Source: Sphingobacterium siyangense (GTDB lineage: Bacteria; Bacteroidota; Bacteroidia; Sphingobacteriales; Sphingobacteriaceae). Taken from it: a stretch of 64,000 nt of DNA. The stretch is taken from assembly GCF_007830445.1 (NCBI RefSeq), contig NZ_VLKR01000017.1, positions 1 to 64,000 of the forward strand, read 5' to 3'. A model generated the notes under the pieces. The model was not told the origin of the DNA. It was given only the letters and a program-made list of their open reading frames with translations, and did no database searches. This document shows positions 26,202-34,938 of this stretch, one piece after another; position 1 is the first letter of the stretch; each line of letters starts with the position of its first letter. The position numbers and the translations under genes are program-made.

Positions 26202-26239
26202 ACTAATTTTATTAGTAATATTGTGCCAATAAAATTAGT
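26202..26239. promoter_or_regulatory. operator-like inverted repeats between the S24 repressor and the GIY-YIG gene
   Basis: ACTAATTTTATT (26202-26213) and AATAAAATTAGT (26228-26239) are perfect 12-bp inverted arms with a 14-bp spacer. The left arm is itself part of a 15-bp palindrome ACTAAT-TTT-ATTAGT (26202-26216). Three copies of the half-site ATTAGT/ACTAAT therefore lie in the 102-bp divergent spacer, a layout expected for a CI/LexA-like repressor controlling both genes. Confidence 0.6.
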
Positions 26240-26273
26240 AAATATATTTTAAACGTCCAAATAATTTAGCATT

Positions 26274-26597
26274 ATGAACAATTTTATTGTATATATATCA
26301 ACTGACAACAATCGTAAACACTTCAAAATCGGCCTCAGTTCCAACATCTTTAGTACAGTAATGGAATTACAGCAATCCAATAGTTTTATTTTCAACCAAG
26401 GCCCCAGTTTAAATCGAATAATCTACACAGAATCTTTCACGAATTCAGAGACCGCCAATAAGAGAATAAGCGAACTACAACATTTTACAACCATGCAAGT
26501 CGAACGGCTCATTCGTAAATACAACCCTAACTGGAATAATCTTTTTCCACAGCAACACCAAGCGTTCGCCAAGAGAGATTCCAACCACGCAGCCTAG
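26274..26597 (+). CDS. degenerate GIY-YIG-domain protein
   Basis: A 107-residue protein with the outline of the small GIY-YIG nuclease fold common in Bacteroidota: first strand FIVYISTDNNRKHFKIGLSS (where active members have YVYIL...YIG), a middle strand NRIIYTESF and a late helix ending KYNPNWNNLF, like the NPxWxDL ending of family members. The YIG is replaced by KIG, and the catalytic Arg and Glu are not evident, so nuclease activity is doubtful. The start ATG 26274 has a near-consensus box (TAATTTAG) 4 nt upstream. The link with the S24 repressor suggests a shared damage-type control. Confidence 0.62.
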   Translation: MNNFIVYISTDNNRKHFKIGLSSNIFSTVMELQQSNSFIFNQGPSLNRIIYTESFTNSETANKRISELQHFTTMQVERLIRKYNPNWNNLFPQQHQAFAKRDSNHAA

Positions 26598-26600
26598 CAT

Positions 26601-26646
26601 AAAAAAAGCCACCTTAGTTAAACTAGGCGGCCATCTTTATTTTTTA
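26601..26646. terminator. terminator between the GIY-YIG gene and PBP1A
   Basis: GCC-CC-TAG pairs with CTA-GG-GGC around TTAAA (one mismatch and one bulge), flanked by seven A on the left and a T-rich tract on the right, so it can act in both directions. Confidence 0.55.
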
Positions 26647-26672
26647 GATAGAATCCTCTTTAATAAGTAGTA

Positions 26673-29066
26673 TCAGTTTTGACTACCAACCTCCTCCAAC
26701 GAGGATGACCCTTCGCTACTCGTTCCACTATCAGCACCTTCATGATTACGCTCAACAGGATGCTCCGCTCCCTCTTCCTCAGGTCCGATAAATCCTTCAT
26801 CAGCGGGCTCTTCTACCTGTGTGGAATCACTCTGATCTGGCTCTGGATCACTATAACGCGGAGTTTCGCACTTGTAAGATTTCGTAATTTCAACTGTAGG
26901 ACTAGGAAACTTACCTTGCGTATACCCCAACTGTTTATCTTTATAAACAGACTCCATATATACCCCAAATATCGGTAATGCTGTACGAGAACCTTCTCCC
27001 GAATGAGAATTTTTAAAGTGAATACTCCGCTCGTCACAACCAACCCAAACACCTGTAACCAAGTCTTTGGTCACCCCCATATACCAGCCATCCACATATT
27101 CCGAAGAAGTACCTGTCTTTCCGCCGATTTCATTTTCCTTATCAAATAAATCCCATTCCCACAATCCCTGAGATGTACCCCCAGGTTCTTCCATACCACC
27201 ACGCAACATATACGTCATCAACCAGGCATCTTGCTTATCCACCACTTGTTTGCGCTCCGCCTGAAAAGTAGCAATAACATTACCATCATGATCTTCGATC
27301 TTAGACACTAATAAAGGAGTGACACGCTCACCGTGATTCATCATCGTCGAGTACCCATTCACCATTTCAAAAACAGAAACATCATTAGGCCCTAACCCCA
27401 CAGAGGCAACCGGATTTAATTTACTTGTGATACCACAACGATGTGCCGCATCAACAACTTTCGCAGGCGTAACCATGTCAGTTAACTGAACCGTAACCGA
27501 ATTGATGGAACGTGCCATTGCATGACGCAACGACATTTCACGATAGGAAAAATTCCAGTCTGCATTTTTAGGTTCCCATATCTCCACGGAATCCCCTTTA
27601 TCAATCTTGATCGTAACAGGCTTGTCGGTAATCTTATCACATGGAGACATCCCTGACTCCAAGGCAGCCAAGTATACAAAAGGTTTAAATGTAGACCCCG
27701 CTTGTCGCTTCGCCTGCATCACGTGATCATACTTAAAATATTGATGGTTGATCCCACCCACCCATGCTTTAATTTCACCCGAATACGGATCCATAGACAT
27801 CATGCCTGCATTTAACATCATGGCATAATATTTCAAAGAATCCATTGTAGACATATCCTTTTCGATCTTACTGCCATCCTTCCAATTATAAACTTCGATC
27901 TTCTTCTTTTTATTCAGAAAGTAATTGATGCTATCAGGGGTATTTGCATATTTCTTACTCAAAAAAGCATAATAAGGAGTTTTCTTTGCCAAATTATCCA
28001 GGAAGTTGGGGATAACTTTACCTGATAAATCACGCCAAGGCTCCTGTCCCTCCCAGGTGTTATTTAGACGTTGCTGTAATTCAATCATTTGTTTCGCCAC
28101 AGCCTCTTCAGCATGCTTTTGAAGTTTAGAATTTATCGTCGTGTAAATTTTCAAACCGTCTGTATAGATATCATAATTGTTATCCCCAGACCATTTTTCC
28201 AACCACTTAGCTACTGCAGCACGTAAGTAAGAATCTCCACCCGCATTAAGATCTTGACTATTTGTATTCAAAACAATCTTCTCCTTAACCAGATTATCAT
28301 ACTCTTCTTTTTTCAGAAAACCACCTTTATACATTTGACTTAAAACGGTGTTTTTTCGCACAAAAGCATTTTCGGGATTACGAATAGGATTATATAAAGT
28401 CGTACCTTTTAACATGCCAATCAAAACAGCAGCTTCGGTCTGATTCAATTGATTCGCTCCTTTTGAAAAATAGCGCTTTGCAGCAGTTTCAATCCCATAG
28501 GCATTATTACTGAAGGATACCGTATTTAAATACATCTCCAATATCTGATTTTTGGAATAACGTTGCTCCAATTTATAAGCCGTCATCCACTCCTTAAACT
28601 TCGTGATCACCAAGCCCGCGACGGGAAGACGCGTCAACAATCCACCGGCCTTATTATAACGTGTACGATAAAGATTTTTAGCTAACTGTTGCGTAATTGT
28701 ACTTGCACCACGCTTATCCCCTTTTAATGTAGAGATAATACCTGACCCTAGACCAAAAAAATCAACACCATTATGACTATAAAAACGCACATCCTCAGTT
28801 GCTATCAACGCATTAGTAACAGACTTCGGAATGCTATCAAATGGAATTGGATTTCTATCCTCGTCGAAATAACGACCAATTAAAACACTATCTGCCGTGT
28901 ATAATTCCGTGGAGATATTCACACTGGGCATAACAATATCCTTTTTTGTCGGAGAATAACCAAAGAGCCACAGAAAATTCAATTGTATAGCACACACCAA
29001 TATAATGATAAAATATATTGCTATAAGGAGATAACGAAGAATCCTATTCTTAATACGTTTAAACAT
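26673..29066 (-). CDS. bifunctional penicillin-binding protein 1A
   Basis: A 797-residue class A PBP that polymerises and cross-links peptidoglycan. One N-terminal membrane helix (about 9-33), a GT51 transglycosylase domain (ATEDVRFYSHNGVDFFGL and GASTITQQLAKNLY, about 85-260), and a transpeptidase domain with GSTFKPFVY (active-site Ser-x-x-Lys), RSINS and GGKTGTSSEY. The C-terminus is an acidic Glu/Ser-rich tail of about 60 residues. It is transcribed away from rpoN as a single gene. Confidence 0.95.
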   Translation of the reverse strand: MFKRIKNRILRYLLIAIYFIIILVCAIQLNFLWLFGYSPTKKDIVMPSVNISTELYTADSVLIGRYFDEDRNPIPFDSIPKSVTNALIATEDVRFYSHNGVDFFGLGSGIISTLKGDKRGASTITQQLAKNLYRTRYNKAGGLLTRLPVAGLVITKFKEWMTAYKLEQRYSKNQILEMYLNTVSFSNNAYGIETAAKRYFSKGANQLNQTEAAVLIGMLKGTTLYNPIRNPENAFVRKNTVLSQMYKGGFLKKEEYDNLVKEKIVLNTNSQDLNAGGDSYLRAAVAKWLEKWSGDNNYDIYTDGLKIYTTINSKLQKHAEEAVAKQMIELQQRLNNTWEGQEPWRDLSGKVIPNFLDNLAKKTPYYAFLSKKYANTPDSINYFLNKKKKIEVYNWKDGSKIEKDMSTMDSLKYYAMMLNAGMMSMDPYSGEIKAWVGGINHQYFKYDHVMQAKRQAGSTFKPFVYLAALESGMSPCDKITDKPVTIKIDKGDSVEIWEPKNADWNFSYREMSLRHAMARSINSVTVQLTDMVTPAKVVDAAHRCGITSKLNPVASVGLGPNDVSVFEMVNGYSTMMNHGERVTPLLVSKIEDHDGNVIATFQAERKQVVDKQDAWLMTYMLRGGMEEPGGTSQGLWEWDLFDKENEIGGKTGTSSEYVDGWYMGVTKDLVTGVWVGCDERSIHFKNSHSGEGSRTALPIFGVYMESVYKDKQLGYTQGKFPSPTVEITKSYKCETPRYSDPEPDQSDSTQVEEPADEGFIGPEEEGAEHPVERNHEGADSGTSSEGSSSLEEVGSQN

Positions 29067-29449
29067 AAATGGAAATTTATCTTATATTCAACACATCCGA
29101 CCAGCAAAAGGTTTTACGCCCGTCCAATATGCCTTTTTATCTATTTTCAGGGGCTAAATATACAACTAAATAAATCGCTGTAATCAACTATTTACATTTT
29201 TTAACAATAAAAAACACCCGCCAAAGAACTGTAAAATACGACATAATTCGAAAGGATGGATTTTGGAAATTACAACGACGACTAAATAAGAACAGCCCGG
29301 TATGGAGAAAACAAGCCCAGTCTCAAATTTGTTCATAAATTCTCCCGCGTTCCACAAATATTATACCCATTTTTTATTTATTATCGATTTTATTTTAAAA
29401 TAATAATGATATTTGTTTAAATTTAGATGTAAAAAAGTCAACTATTAGC
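29067..29449. other. 383-bp divergent intergenic region between PBP1A and rpoN
   Basis: AT-rich spacer holding the promoters of both genes. No reading frame or RNA gene is evident. GATATTTG at 29408-29415 is one base off TAnnTTTG and is a possible rpoN box about 34 bp before its start. Confidence 0.5.
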
Positions 29450-30916
29450 ATGTTAAAACAAACATTACAACAAAAGCTATTACAGAAATTGTCCCCGCAA
29501 CAAATACAATTTATAAAATTGTTGCAGGTTCCGACTGTTTCATTAGATGCGAGAATCAAGGAAGAATTAGAAGAAAACCCTGCGTTAGAAGATGGTAGCT
29601 TGACTAATATGACCGATCCTATAGAAGAGTATCCCGATAAAGATCCAGACGATAATTTTGACAATGAAGATGGATTTGACTCAGAAGACTTTAGTTTAGA
29701 AGATTACATCCAGGAAGACGATTTCAAAGATTACGGCAATGGCTATGACTACGGAGACGACGATGACGACCGGAAAGAAATGCCCGTTGCTATTCAGCAC
29801 TCCTTTTATGAGCAGTTACAACAACAATTAGACCTTTTAGCTTTAGATGACAAGCACTTTTTAATTGGCCAACAAATCATTGGCAGTCTAGATGACGACG
29901 GCTATTTACGCCGTCCAATAATCAATCTTGTCGACGACCTAGCTTTTGGTCAAAATGTAATGACTGATGAGCAGGAAGTTCTAGACATGCTAAAAGTAAT
30001 TCAAGATTTTGAGCCTGCGGGAATTGGAGCACGAGATCTGCAAGAGTGCCTATTGATCCAATTACAAAAAAAAGACACACAAAATCCCACAATCAAACTC
30101 GCTATTAAAGTCGTAGCGAATTACCTTGAAGAATTCACCAAAAAGCATTATGATAAATTAGAAAAATCTTTAGGAGTTTCATCAGAGGATTTAAAAAACG
30201 TCGTCAACGAGATCCTAAAACTTAATCCTAAACCAGGAGATTCTGGTGCAGTCGCGGGCAAACAGCTTCATATTATCCCGGATTTCCATATCAGCAATAA
30301 TGATGGAACACTGCATTTGACTTTAAATGGCCGAAATGCGCCTGAGCTCCGCATAAGTCGTGATTACCAACACATGTTTGAACATTACGAGAAATCGGAT
30401 CAAAAGGATAAAAAAATGAAAGAGGCTGTGCAATTCGTCAAACAAAAACTTGACTCAGCCAAATGGTTTATTGATGCAATAAAACAGCGTCAACAAACCT
30501 TACTAAAAACAATGAATGCAATCATGGAATACCAATATGATTATTTCCTCACTGGTGATGATCGTAAGTTAAAACCAATGATATTGAAAGACATCGCCGA
30601 CAAAATCGATATGGATATATCTACGGTGTCGCGGGTAGCAAATTCAAAATACGTGCAAACAGAATTCGGAACATTTCTCTTAAAATCATTTTTCTCTGAA
30701 GCGATCCAGACTGATTCTGGTGAAGAAGTATCCAATAAAGAGGTTAAGAAAATATTGGAGGAATGCATCTCAAAAGAAAATAAACGGAAACCCTTGGCTG
30801 ACGAGAAACTAACTGAGATCCTAAAAGAAAAAGGATACAATATTGCGCGGCGAACGGTGGCAAAATATCGGGAAGCATTGAATATTCCTGTGGCAAGATT
30901 ACGAAAAGAGCTCTAA
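29450..30916 (+). CDS. rpoN: RNA polymerase sigma-54 factor
   Basis: A 488-residue sigma factor that needs an ATP-driven activator. The Gln/Leu-rich activator-interacting region comes first (LQQKLLQKLSPQQIQFIKLL), then an acidic stretch (about 55-105), the core-binding domain (about 110-300), the HTH region and the RpoN box ARRTVAKYREALNIP at the end, which reads the -24 element. The length is normal. No sigma-54 activator gene or clear -24/-12 promoter was found in the window. The stop codon lies in the loop of the terminator hairpin. Confidence 0.96.
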   Translation: MLKQTLQQKLLQKLSPQQIQFIKLLQVPTVSLDARIKEELEENPALEDGSLTNMTDPIEEYPDKDPDDNFDNEDGFDSEDFSLEDYIQEDDFKDYGNGYDYGDDDDDRKEMPVAIQHSFYEQLQQQLDLLALDDKHFLIGQQIIGSLDDDGYLRRPIINLVDDLAFGQNVMTDEQEVLDMLKVIQDFEPAGIGARDLQECLLIQLQKKDTQNPTIKLAIKVVANYLEEFTKKHYDKLEKSLGVSSEDLKNVVNEILKLNPKPGDSGAVAGKQLHIIPDFHISNNDGTLHLTLNGRNAPELRISRDYQHMFEHYEKSDQKDKKMKEAVQFVKQKLDSAKWFIDAIKQRQQTLLKTMNAIMEYQYDYFLTGDDRKLKPMILKDIADKIDMDISTVSRVANSKYVQTEFGTFLLKSFFSEAIQTDSGEEVSNKEVKKILEECISKENKRKPLADEKLTEILKEKGYNIARRTVAKYREALNIPVARLRKEL

Positions 30917-30927
30917 GAGCTCTTTTT
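30904..30927 (+). terminator. terminator overlapping the rpoN stop codon
   Basis: AAAAGAGCTC and GAGCTCTTTT form a perfect 10-bp stem whose 3-nt loop is the stop codon TAA (30914-30916), followed by TTTTTG. Confidence 0.75.
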
Positions 30928-30962
30928 GTTTTTCCCACAGACCAAATCCAAATTAAGAATAG

Positions 30963-30970
30963 TATCTTTG
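30963..30970 (+). promoter_or_regulatory. -7 box of the carbamoylputrescine amidase gene
   Basis: TATCTTTG followed by TGCT, 26 bp before ATG 30997, downstream of the rpoN terminator. No TTG lies at the 20-bp position, so only the -7 part is consensus. Confidence 0.5.
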
Positions 30971-30996
30971 TGCTGTATTAAAATAAGCATTAAAGA

Positions 30997-31872
30997 ATGA
31001 GCAAAGTAAAAGTTGGAGTTGTACAGATGAGCTGTACCGCAAGCAAACAAGAGAATCTCGAAAAAGCTATCGCTAAAGTAAAAGAAGCCGCTGCAAAAGG
31101 TGCGCAAATTGTGTGTCTGCAAGAACTATTTACCTCTTTATATTTCTGCGATGTGGAAGATTACGACAATTTCGCACTGGCTGAATCCATTCCCGGCCCA
31201 TCGACGGACGCCCTATCGGCTGTTGCTAAAGAAGCAGGCGTCGTAATTATCGCTTCATTATTTGAAAAAAGAGCAGAGGGACTGTACCATAATACAACCG
31301 CTGTATTGGATGCAGATGGTTCCTATTTAGGAAAATACCGCAAAATGCATATCCCAGATGATCCTGCATTTTATGAAAAATTCTATTTTACCCCAGGAGA
31401 TTTAGGCTACAAAGTATTCAAAACAAAATTTGGAAGAATAGGCATTTTAATTTGCTGGGATCAATGGTACCCTGAAGCATCTCGAATTACCGCATTAATG
31501 GGTGCAGAAATCTTATTCTACCCTACAGCTATTGGATGGGCAACAGACCAAGATGAAGAAACCAACAAAGATCAATATAATGCGTGGCAAACAATACAAC
31601 GCTCCCATGCCGTTGCAAATGGTGTTCCTGTTGTATCCGTTAATCGCGTAGGATTTGAGCAAAATGGCGCAATGAAATTCTGGGGTGGAAGCTTCGTAAC
31701 AAATGGACAGGGTAAATTGCTTTATCTTGCCTCACATGACAAAGAAGAAATTGAAGTCGTCGAATTGGACTTAAATGAATCAGACTATTTCAGAAAACAT
31801 TGGCCATTTTTGAGAGACCGAAGAATCGAAACATACGCACCGATCACCAAACGTTTTATTGACGAAGACTAA
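30997..31872 (+). CDS. aguB: N-carbamoylputrescine amidase
   Basis: A 291-residue nitrilase-superfamily enzyme converting N-carbamoylputrescine to putrescine, CO2 and ammonia. The catalytic triad is visible: Glu in CLQELFTSLYF, Lys in YRKMHIPDDP and Cys in LICWDQWYPEASR; HIPDDPAFYEKFYFTPGD is typical of this subgroup. The agmatine deiminase gene follows in the same direction, giving both steps from agmatine to putrescine. Confidence 0.94.
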   Translation: MSKVKVGVVQMSCTASKQENLEKAIAKVKEAAAKGAQIVCLQELFTSLYFCDVEDYDNFALAESIPGPSTDALSAVAKEAGVVIIASLFEKRAEGLYHNTTAVLDADGSYLGKYRKMHIPDDPAFYEKFYFTPGDLGYKVFKTKFGRIGILICWDQWYPEASRITALMGAEILFYPTAIGWATDQDEETNKDQYNAWQTIQRSHAVANGVPVVSVNRVGFEQNGAMKFWGGSFVTNGQGKLLYLASHDKEEIEVVELDLNESDYFRKHWPFLRDRRIETYAPITKRFIDED

Positions 31873-31885
31873 TATCGGATATTCT

Positions 31886-31943
31886 AGCCATTTCGGTTTC
31901 GAACGCACACAACTGTGCTGAAACGAACTGAAATGGCTTTTTT
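31886..31943 (+). terminator. terminator between aguB and aguA
   Basis: AGCCATTTCGGTTTCG pairs with CGAACTGAAATGGCT and the inner GCACA/TGTGC closes a long hairpin, followed by seven T. The next start codon (31963) is only about 20 nt away. Confidence 0.75.
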
Positions 31944-31962
31944 TAATCCCATTAAAATAAGT

Positions 31963-33039
31963 ATGGAACAAAAAAAGACATTCACACAGGAATATTTTGA
32001 CAATTCCCCAAAACAACAGGGCTTCTCATTTCCCGCAGAATGGGCAAAACAAGAAGCCTTATGGTTGAGCTGGCCACATAAAGAGGAATCCTGGCCTGGG
32101 AAGATCGAAACAATATACAAACCCTATTGCGAATTTATTAAAGTCGTAGCAGCAGGGCAAAAAGTAAGGATTAACGTCGCTAACGAGGAAATGCAAAATT
32201 TTGCTATTACCGCGCTTAAAGAAGTAACAACAGATTTTAGCAATATCGAATTCTATTTTAATCCGACTAACGATGCTTGGTGTAGAGACCACGGTCCCGC
32301 TTTTATTATTAACCAGGCTACAAATCAAAAAGCAGTTGTCGACTGGGGCTATAATGCCTGGGGTGGAAAATACCCTCCTTTCGACCTGGATGACGTCGTT
32401 CCTACGCGTATTGCCAAAGAATTTAACCTTCCTTTGTATACCCCTGATATCGTCATGGAGGGCGGTTCAGTTGAGTTTAATGGCGCAGGAACAATCATGA
32501 CAACAACCGCTTGTCTATTGAATAAAAACCGAAATCCACACCTGACAAAAGAACAAATAGAAACCTATTTGAAAGAATTTTACGGTCAGGAACAGGTTTT
32601 ATGGCTTGGAGACGGTATCGTTGGAGACGATACAGATGGGCACATTGATGATATTACACGTTTCATCAACGAAAACACCGTTTTAACGGTTGTAGAGGAA
32701 GATCCAACAGACGAGAACTATGAGATACTTCAAGAAAATCTAGCAACACTTCGTTCATTTAGACTCTTAAATGGAGAGCCTCTGCATATCATTGAGCTCC
32801 CAATGCCAGCACCGGTCATCTATGACGAAACAAGATTACCTGCTTCTTATGCTAATTTCTACATTGCAAACGATGTTGTTGTAGTACCGATCTTCAACGA
32901 TAAAAATGACCAAAGAGCACTGGATATCATCCAAGGCTGTTTCCCTACACGTAAAGTCATAGGAATAAATTCCGTCGACATTATTTGGGGGCTGGGAAGT
33001 TTCCACTGTTTAAGCCAGCAAGAGCCGGCGTTGAGCTAA
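31963..33039 (+). CDS. aguA: agmatine deiminase
   Basis: A 358-residue enzyme of the guanidino-modifying fold that turns agmatine into N-carbamoylputrescine and ammonia. It shows WLSWPHKEESWPGK at the start, the NDAWCRDHGP motif, the substrate-binding GDDTDGHIDDITRF and the catalytic Cys in GLGSFHCLSQQEPA. Chosen start ATG 31963 (MEQKKTFTQEYF); an in-frame GTG at 31915 lies inside the preceding terminator and adds no conserved sequence. The strong hairpin just upstream means either its own promoter within it or readthrough control. Confidence 0.93.
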   Translation: MEQKKTFTQEYFDNSPKQQGFSFPAEWAKQEALWLSWPHKEESWPGKIETIYKPYCEFIKVVAAGQKVRINVANEEMQNFAITALKEVTTDFSNIEFYFNPTNDAWCRDHGPAFIINQATNQKAVVDWGYNAWGGKYPPFDLDDVVPTRIAKEFNLPLYTPDIVMEGGSVEFNGAGTIMTTTACLLNKNRNPHLTKEQIETYLKEFYGQEQVLWLGDGIVGDDTDGHIDDITRFINENTVLTVVEEDPTDENYEILQENLATLRSFRLLNGEPLHIIELPMPAPVIYDETRLPASYANFYIANDVVVVPIFNDKNDQRALDIIQGCFPTRKVIGINSVDIIWGLGSFHCLSQQEPALS

Positions 33040-33057
33040 AAAAAACTATCCATAAAG

Positions 33058-33101
33058 AAAATGTCCCCAAATAGTTAAACACTCTTTTGGGGACATTTTT
33101 T
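33058..33101. terminator. terminator after aguA
   Basis: AAAATGTCCCCAAA pairs with TTTGGGGACATTTT, followed by T-rich sequence; the left A run also allows use from the DeoR side (gene end 33147). Confidence 0.8.
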
Positions 33102-33146
33102 ATGATAAAGATAAGCAGCTCCGCTTTGATTTTTAGTTAAGCCGTG

Positions 33147-33908
33147 TTAAACAACAATAACATTTACCCCCGCTTTTTCTAACGATTCCACAAAGCTTGT
33201 ATTTACTTTGTCATCGGTAATTAATATATCAATTTTATCAAAACCACAAATCCGCCCGAAGCTTCGTCGTCCGAATTTAGACGAATCTGCTAGTACAACA
33301 ACCTTTTGAGCCGTATCGATCATAATGCGATTTAATTGTGCCTCCTGCGCACTTGAGGTTGATACACCATATTCTAAGTCAATACCGTCCACACCCAAAA
33401 ATAATTTACTGCAGTAAAAATCCTGCAATAAATTTTCTGCATACTTTCCAGTTACGGATGTTGAAGTCTTGCGAAGCGTTCCGCCCATCTGCATGATTTC
33501 AACCGAAGGATATTTGATCAATTCCATCGCAACATTCAATGCCGAAGTTACTACAGTGATATTTCCTTTAGGAATGATCTGTTTTGCCAGCGACTGCATG
33601 GTCGTTCCTGAAGCGATAATGATTGAATCATTTTCCTCAATCATTTCAGCCGCTTTTTTTCCGATCCGGCTTTTATCGTCCGAACGAAGCTTCTCTTTTT
33701 CAAATACTGTACGGTCAGTCGTATAAGGATTATATTGTGTTGCCCCGCCATGCGTTCTAAACAACAATCCACTATCTTCCAACAAGGTCAAATCTTTCCG
33801 AATGGTTACAGAGGAAACGCCCAATTCCTCACATAGATCAATTACCTGAACTACGCCGACCTCCTTTAATTGTTTTAAGATATATTGATGTCTTTCTACA
33901 TTTGTCAT
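33147..33908 (-). CDS. DeoR/GlpR-family transcriptional regulator
   Basis: A 253-residue regulator. The N-terminal winged helix (about 5-58) has RHQYILKQLKEVGVVQVIDL and the family signature VSSVTIRKDLTLLEDSGLLF. The C-terminal sugar-phosphate-sensing domain (about 75-250) has IIIASGTTMQSLAKQI and LGVDGIDLEYG. Such proteins repress carbohydrate genes and release DNA on binding a phosphosugar. No sugar gene is adjacent, so its target is unknown. The 222-bp spacer upstream carries no clear promoter box. Confidence 0.9.
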   Translation of the reverse strand: MTNVERHQYILKQLKEVGVVQVIDLCEELGVSSVTIRKDLTLLEDSGLLFRTHGGATQYNPYTTDRTVFEKEKLRSDDKSRIGKKAAEMIEENDSIIIASGTTMQSLAKQIIPKGNITVVTSALNVAMELIKYPSVEIMQMGGTLRKTSTSVTGKYAENLLQDFYCSKLFLGVDGIDLEYGVSTSSAQEAQLNRIMIDTAQKVVVLADSSKFGRRSFGRICGFDKIDILITDDKVNTSFVESLEKAGVNVIVV

Positions 33909-34099
33909 GGCTCTATTTATAATAAGCTGTTAAAATACTAAATCTATTATCGGTTTGTTTAAAGGAATATGTCGATATCTTGAAAAAATCCATCGATATC
34001 AATAAATTTCAACAAATATGACTTTCTACTTAAATTTCCCTCAGTAGAATTGATGTTAAAATAATGAAATTATTTAATTTTTTCACGCTGACAATCATA

Positions 34100-34132
34100 A
34101 ATTCATTTTTATTTTAAAAAGAAAAATGAATT
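34100..34132 (-). terminator. AT-rich hairpin at the end of the Rossmann-fold gene
   Basis: AATTCATTTTT pairs with AAAAATGAATT and overlaps the stop codon. The stem is AT-only with a poor T tract on the minus strand, so termination strength is uncertain. Confidence 0.35.
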
Positions 34133-34919
34133 AAAATTGCAAAGGATCAGGCAGGACAAATTGATAATCCAGTTCCTCTAGAAGTAATCTTCCGCTAACT
34201 ATTTTTTGCGTCACATCCCCGGCTTCGAACGCAAGTGGCAAAGCATAGCCATATTTTTTTGCCGAAGCTAGAATAACACCCTTTTTCTTAGGATGTAAGG
34301 GAGCAACAACATTGTATACAGTATGCTTAAGCGCATTGCAAGATGCTGCCTCTAACAGTCTGATCACATCATCGATATGAACAAAATTGGCGGGCTGTTC
34401 CCCCGTCGTACAGATACGTTCGGAAAAATATTTGGCAAAAACACGATTTTTACCAAACAAACCTCCTAATCGATAAATTATAGTATCATCCAATCCCAAC
34501 ATACTTGCTTCAGCAAGCAAGAGTTTTGATGAAAGTTCGGTTATATCTGCATAGGATTCATCAAATACGCCATCTTTGTCCGGATAAATTCCAATAGAGC
34601 TCAGGAAGACTTGTTTCTTCCATGTCATATGCGCATAAAATGATTTGATATTCGAAAATCTGTTTTCAAGGATCGCTACACTATTTTTCTGACTTGCAGG
34701 TATACTGTTTAATACGAAGTCAAATTGAGTAGGTAAATCTACCTGTGCTGGAAAATTTTCATAATCAAAGTCTAAAATAAACGAAAAAATACCATCGGCT
34801 TTAAGCCGATGGTATTTCTCAGATGTTGTTGTACTAGCCCAAACCTCATGGCCTTGATGCTTCATATGCATCGCAAAAGATTCTGCGAGCCAACCACATC
34901 CCAAAATGAGTATCCTCAT
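34131..34919 (-). CDS. NAD(P)-binding Rossmann-fold protein (epimerase-like)
   Basis: A 262-residue protein starting with a dinucleotide-binding motif (ILILGCGWLAESFAMHM) and resembling the extended SDR/NAD-dependent epimerase group of the YeeZ type: IYRLGGLFGKNR, ANFVHIDDVIRLL and VYNVVAPLHPKK are all characteristic. The catalytic Tyr-x-x-x-Lys of true epimerases is not evident, so the activity is unknown. It lies 19 bp behind proS and is probably co-transcribed. Confidence 0.8.
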   Translation of the reverse strand: MRILILGCGWLAESFAMHMKHQGHEVWASTTTSEKYHRLKADGIFSFILDFDYENFPAQVDLPTQFDFVLNSIPASQKNSVAILENRFSNIKSFYAHMTWKKQVFLSSIGIYPDKDGVFDESYADITELSSKLLLAEASMLGLDDTIIYRLGGLFGKNRVFAKYFSERICTTGEQPANFVHIDDVIRLLEAASCNALKHTVYNVVAPLHPKKKGVILASAKKYGYALPLAFEAGDVTQKIVSGRLLLEELDYQFVLPDPLQF

Positions 34920-34938
34920 ATTACGACAACACTATTTA

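Noticed and set aside
31915..31962. Longer aguA starting at GTG 31915
   Set aside because: This stretch encodes the 3' arm and U run of the terminator hairpin and adds no conserved residues.
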